A stretch of 33,170 nt of DNA. Origin: JANMZO01 sp031383405. Its GTDB lineage: Bacteria > Actinomycetota > Acidimicrobiia > Acidimicrobiales > JANYDT01. A program made the position numbers and the translations under genes. Below the pieces are notes generated by a model, which saw only the letters and a list, made by a program, of their open reading frames with translations, was not told the DNA's origin and searched no databases. How positions within the stretch are numbered: the stretch's first letter is position 1; the number at the start of each line of letters is the position of its first letter. The DNA lies in assembly GCA_031383405.1 (NCBI GenBank), contig JANMZO010000462.1, positions 1 to 33,170 on the forward strand. The letters run 5' to 3'. Shown piece after piece: positions 30,869 through 33,170 of the stretch.

Positions 30869-31783
30869 ATGACCCACACCGTTTTGAGTTCCGCCACGAG
30901 GGAAGTCGTCATCGGGTTCGATCGCCCGTTCGTGATGATAGGTGAACGTATCAATCCAACCGGCCGCAAGCTGCTTGCCGCCGAGATGAAGGAGGGCAAC
31001 TTCAGCCGGGTCGAGGCCGACGCCATCGCTCAGGTCGAAGCGGGCTGCCAGATGCTCGACGTCAACGCCGGGATCCCGCTCGCTGATGAGCCGGCTCTTC
31101 TCGCTCGGGCCATAACGCTCGTGCAATCGGTTGTCGATGTCCCGCTCTCGATCGACTCCTCGATCGTGGAGGCACTCGTCGCAGGCCTGGCCGTGTACAA
31201 GGGAAAGGCTCTGGTGAACTCGGTCACCGGGGAAGACGAGCAGATGGAGCGGGTACTCCCCCTGGTCGCCAAGTACGGAGCCGCCGTCGTGGCGATTTCC
31301 AACGATGAGACGGGTATCTCAGAAGACCCCGATGTCCGTTTCGCCGTTGCACAGAAGATCGTCCGTCGGGCCTCCGACTATGGGATTCCCGCTCACGACA
31401 TCGTGGTTGACCCACTCGTGATGCCGATCGGGGCCATGGGAACCGCCGGCCGTCAGGTGTTCGCACTTCTACGACGTCTTCGCGAAGAACTCGGCGTCAA
31501 CACGATCTGCGGTGCGTCCAACGTGAGCTTCGGCATCCCGAACCGCCACGTCATCACCGGCACGTTCCTCTCGATGGCCATTTCCAACGGCATGACGTCG
31601 GCCATCATGAGCCCGCTTCACGAAGAAGTGAAGGCGGCCGTGAAAGCGGCCGACGTGCTGATGGGTAACGATCTCAACTGCGCCGCATGGATTCGGCAGT
31701 ATCGGGAGCCGGCCCAGTCCGGGGCCGCCGCAGACGCACGCGAGGCACGCGAAGGCCGCCGCCGACGCCGCCCCACCGAATAG
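30869..31783 (+). CDS. Methyltetrahydrofolate:corrinoid methyltransferase (pterin-binding, AcsE/MtvA-like)
   Basis: The 304-residue TIM-barrel protein has the pterin-binding domain of the MeTr/MetH/DHPS superfamily: 'FVMIGERINPTGRKLLAAEM', 'GCQMLDVNAGIP', 'PLSIDSSIVEALVAGL', 'ALVNSVTGED', 'VVAISNDETGI', 'DPLVMPIGAM' and 'CGASNVSFGIPNR', which is the typical Asn-x-Ser-Phe-Gly-x-Pro site. It would transfer the methyl group between methyl-cob(III)alamin on the corrinoid protein and THF. The C-terminus has an Arg/Glu-rich tail (AREAREGRRRRRP), unusual but not in the fold. ATG at 30869; a TTG at 30866 is in frame. Fourth gene of the corrinoid operon. Confidence 0.93.
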   Translation: MTHTVLSSATREVVIGFDRPFVMIGERINPTGRKLLAAEMKEGNFSRVEADAIAQVEAGCQMLDVNAGIPLADEPALLARAITLVQSVVDVPLSIDSSIVEALVAGLAVYKGKALVNSVTGEDEQMERVLPLVAKYGAAVVAISNDETGISEDPDVRFAVAQKIVRRASDYGIPAHDIVVDPLVMPIGAMGTAGRQVFALLRRLREELGVNTICGASNVSFGIPNRHVITGTFLSMAISNGMTSAIMSPLHEEVKAAVKAADVLMGNDLNCAAWIRQYREPAQSGAAADAREAREGRRRRRPTE

Positions 31784-31801
31784 TTCACGCTCGCTGTTCG
31801 A

Positions 31802-31820
31802 CCTTCTCGGGTTGAGAAGG
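31802..31820 (+). other. Short hairpin before the reactivase gene
   Basis: CCTTCTC-GGGTT-GAGAAGG is a perfect 7-base stem with a 5-base loop in the 93-base gap after the methyltransferase. No T-run follows, so it is at most an attenuator or mRNA-processing element. Confidence 0.35.
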
Positions 31821-31876
31821 ACCCGTTACGACCTTCGTTCCCGCAGAAGGTTCCACCACATTCCTAGCCAGGTTCC

Positions 31877-33170
31877 ATGCCTCGTATCATCTTCACTCCC
31901 ACCGGCCTCGCGGCTGATGTCACCCAAGGCACCACCGTCCTCGCAGCCGCGAGGCAACTTGGCGTCGACCTCGATTCCGTGTGCGGCGGGCGAGGGATTT
32001 GCGGCCGTTGCCAGATCACTCCTTCGGCCGGAAGCTTCGCCAAATGGAGCATCGACTCGTCGGAAGACTCGCTAAGCGCGCGTACCGAAACCGAGGCGAA
32101 CTACAAGGGCCGCCGAGCGCTGACCACCGGTCGCCGACTTGGCTGCGCGGCTCAGGTGTGCGGAGACGTCGTGGTCGACGTGCCGGCCGACAGCCAGGTG
32201 CACCGCCAGGTCGTCCGCAAGAGCGTCGACCTCACCGATGTCGTTGTCGATCCGCTCGTGTCGCTGTCGTACATCGTTGTGCCGGCACCGGTTCTGGGCG
32301 ATGAGCCGAGTACGGGCGAGGCTGTGCTTGAGGCACTGCTTGCCCAGCACGGGCGGGTTGCGACCGGCATCGACATGCGCGTGCTCCCCCGTTTGCAGCC
32401 GGCTTTCGTCAACGACGAACGGGCGGCCACCGTCGCTGTCCGCGAGCAGCGCGTCGTGGCCATCTGGCCCGGCTATGTGGATGCCATCTACGGTCTCGCG
32501 GTCGATATCGGGTCGACCACCATCGCCGGCCATCTCTGCGATTTGGCCACTGGTGAAGTGGTTGCTTCGGCGGGCCGCATGAACCCGCAGATACGTTTCG
32601 GCGAGGACCTCATGAGCAGGGTGTCCTACGTGATGATGAACCCCGGCGGCGAGGTCGAACTGACCCGGGCGGTCCGGACGGCCCTTGATGAGATGGTCGG
32701 CGAACTCGTGAGCGATGCCGGGATCGACCGCGACCGGGTGCTCGATGCCGTATTCGTCGGCAATCCGATCATGCATCACCTTCTGCTCGGTATCGACCCG
32801 ACGCCCCTCGGAATGGCCCCGTTCACACTTGCGACCGCTGATGCGGTCCACTGCCGGGCCACCGATGTTGAGCTGGACCTTCCCAATTCGGCGGTGTACG
32901 TAGCCCCCTGTATCGCCGGACACGTCGGCGCCGACACGGCGGCTGCGATTCTCGCCGAGGGTCCGCACCGCGGCGACCACATGCAACTGCTCGTCGACGT
33001 CGGCACCAACGCGGAGATCGTCGTCGGCGACCAGACTCGTCAGTTCGCTGCGTCCAGCCCGACCGGGCCTGCCTTCGAGGGCGCCCAGCTCAGCTGCGGC
33101 CAACGCGCCACGGCTGGGGCCATCGAACGGGTCCGCATTGATCGCGACACGCTCGAGGCCCGCTTCAAGG
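31877..33170 (+). CDS. Ferredoxin/ASKHA corrinoid-activation protein (RACo-like, DUF4445), truncated by window end
   Basis: The frame from ATG 31877 stays open to the window edge (431 codons). The N-terminal 2Fe-2S domain has Cys36-x5-Cys42-x2-Cys45-x44-Cys90 (VCGGRGICGRC...RLGC), the pattern of RamA/RACo-class proteins. After a linker, the ASKHA ATPase-like domain begins near residue 195 with 'YGLAVDIGSTTIAGHLCDLATG', then 'NPQIRFGEDLMSRV', 'VFVGNPIMHHLLLGIDP' and 'DVGTNAEIVVG'. Such proteins use ATP hydrolysis to drive low-potential reduction of inactive cob(II)alamin back to cob(I)alamin, needed when a corrinoid protein is oxidised. Its place after the corrinoid and methyltransferase genes fits exactly. 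The C-terminal third is outside the window. Confidence 0.92.
   Translation, partial: MPRIIFTPTGLAADVTQGTTVLAAARQLGVDLDSVCGGRGICGRCQITPSAGSFAKWSIDSSEDSLSARTETEANYKGRRALTTGRRLGCAAQVCGDVVVDVPADSQVHRQVVRKSVDLTDVVVDPLVSLSYIVVPAPVLGDEPSTGEAVLEALLAQHGRVATGIDMRVLPRLQPAFVNDERAATVAVREQRVVAIWPGYVDAIYGLAVDIGSTTIAGHLCDLATGEVVASAGRMNPQIRFGEDLMSRVSYVMMNPGGEVELTRAVRTALDEMVGELVSDAGIDRDRVLDAVFVGNPIMHHLLLGIDPTPLGMAPFTLATADAVHCRATDVELDLPNSAVYVAPCIAGHVGADTAAAILAEGPHRGDHMQLLVDVGTNAEIVVGDQTRQFAASSPTGPAFEGAQLSCGQRATAGAIERVRIDRDTLEARFK

Noticed and set aside
31837..31853. A third GTTCC-N7-GGAAC-like site before the reactivase gene
   Set aside because: Only GTTCC-CGCAGAA-GGTTC is present, with three of five bases in the right half and no partner site 18 bp away. 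This is too weak to claim.
32072..33103. Long minus-strand open frame (343 codons) opposite the reactivase gene
   Set aside because: It is antisense to a gene with clear ferredoxin and ASKHA motifs. Its translation is Arg/His/Asp-rich and matches no family; it is a GC-rich shadow frame.

Overview
The window (high GC, dense genes, many GTG starts, TANNNT -10 boxes sitting directly on start codons, and families typical of Actinobacteria such as a mycothiol-type DinB/TIGR03086 protein, DUF427 and DUF4349) looks like the chromosome of an actinobacterium. A marine or soil Acidimicrobiia-like organism is my best guess from gene content only. I see no rRNA, tRNA, insertion sequence, phage gene or CRISPR array.

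Left part (1-11330): mostly housekeeping and accessory genes. The 5' end of an amidohydrolase gene runs off the left edge on the minus strand. A DUF4349 lipoprotein and a Gfo/Idh/MocA oxidoreductase follow. A minus-strand riboflavin operon (ribE-ribBA-ribH) sits under an FMN riboswitch and is followed by azlC-azlD. Next come a divergent nitroreductase, a small 'virulence factor' family protein convergent with a betaine--homocysteine methyltransferase (bmtA), a DinB-like protein, a DUF427 protein and an MFS exporter.

Right part (11365-33170): a coherent island for stepwise demethylation of methylated amines, most likely choline and glycine betaine. On the minus strand are a non-pyrrolysine MttB/MtgB-type methyltransferase, a dimethylglycine-dehydrogenase-like flavoprotein and a four-subunit sarcosine oxidase in the order soxA-soxG-soxB-soxD. 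Divergent from these is fhs (formate-THF ligase). Further right on the plus strand are an IclR regulator, an acyl-CoA ligase and a choline dehydrogenase. A tight operon then follows: corrinoid protein, DUF1638, 'virulence factor' small protein, methyl-THF:corrinoid methyltransferase, and a ferredoxin/ASKHA corrinoid-reactivation (RACo-like) protein cut by the window end. An aldehyde dehydrogenase and a membrane-anchored periplasmic-binding-like protein lie in between.

Inferred pathway: choline is oxidised to betaine aldehyde and then to glycine betaine. One methyl is moved by the MttB-like enzyme to the corrinoid protein and on to tetrahydrofolate, or by BmtA to homocysteine. Dimethylglycine and sarcosine are then oxidatively demethylated to glycine, and Fhs links the C1-folate pool to formate and ATP. 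An oxygen-sensitive corrinoid route normally associated with anaerobes is therefore embedded beside oxidative flavoenzymes.

The most striking non-coding signal is a double palindrome, two GTTCC-N7-GGAAC sites 18 bp apart, in the fhs/mttB divergent promoter. A degenerate copy with the same architecture lies upstream of the corrinoid operon. It is a probable operator for the local IclR regulator and ties the two halves of the pathway into one regulon.
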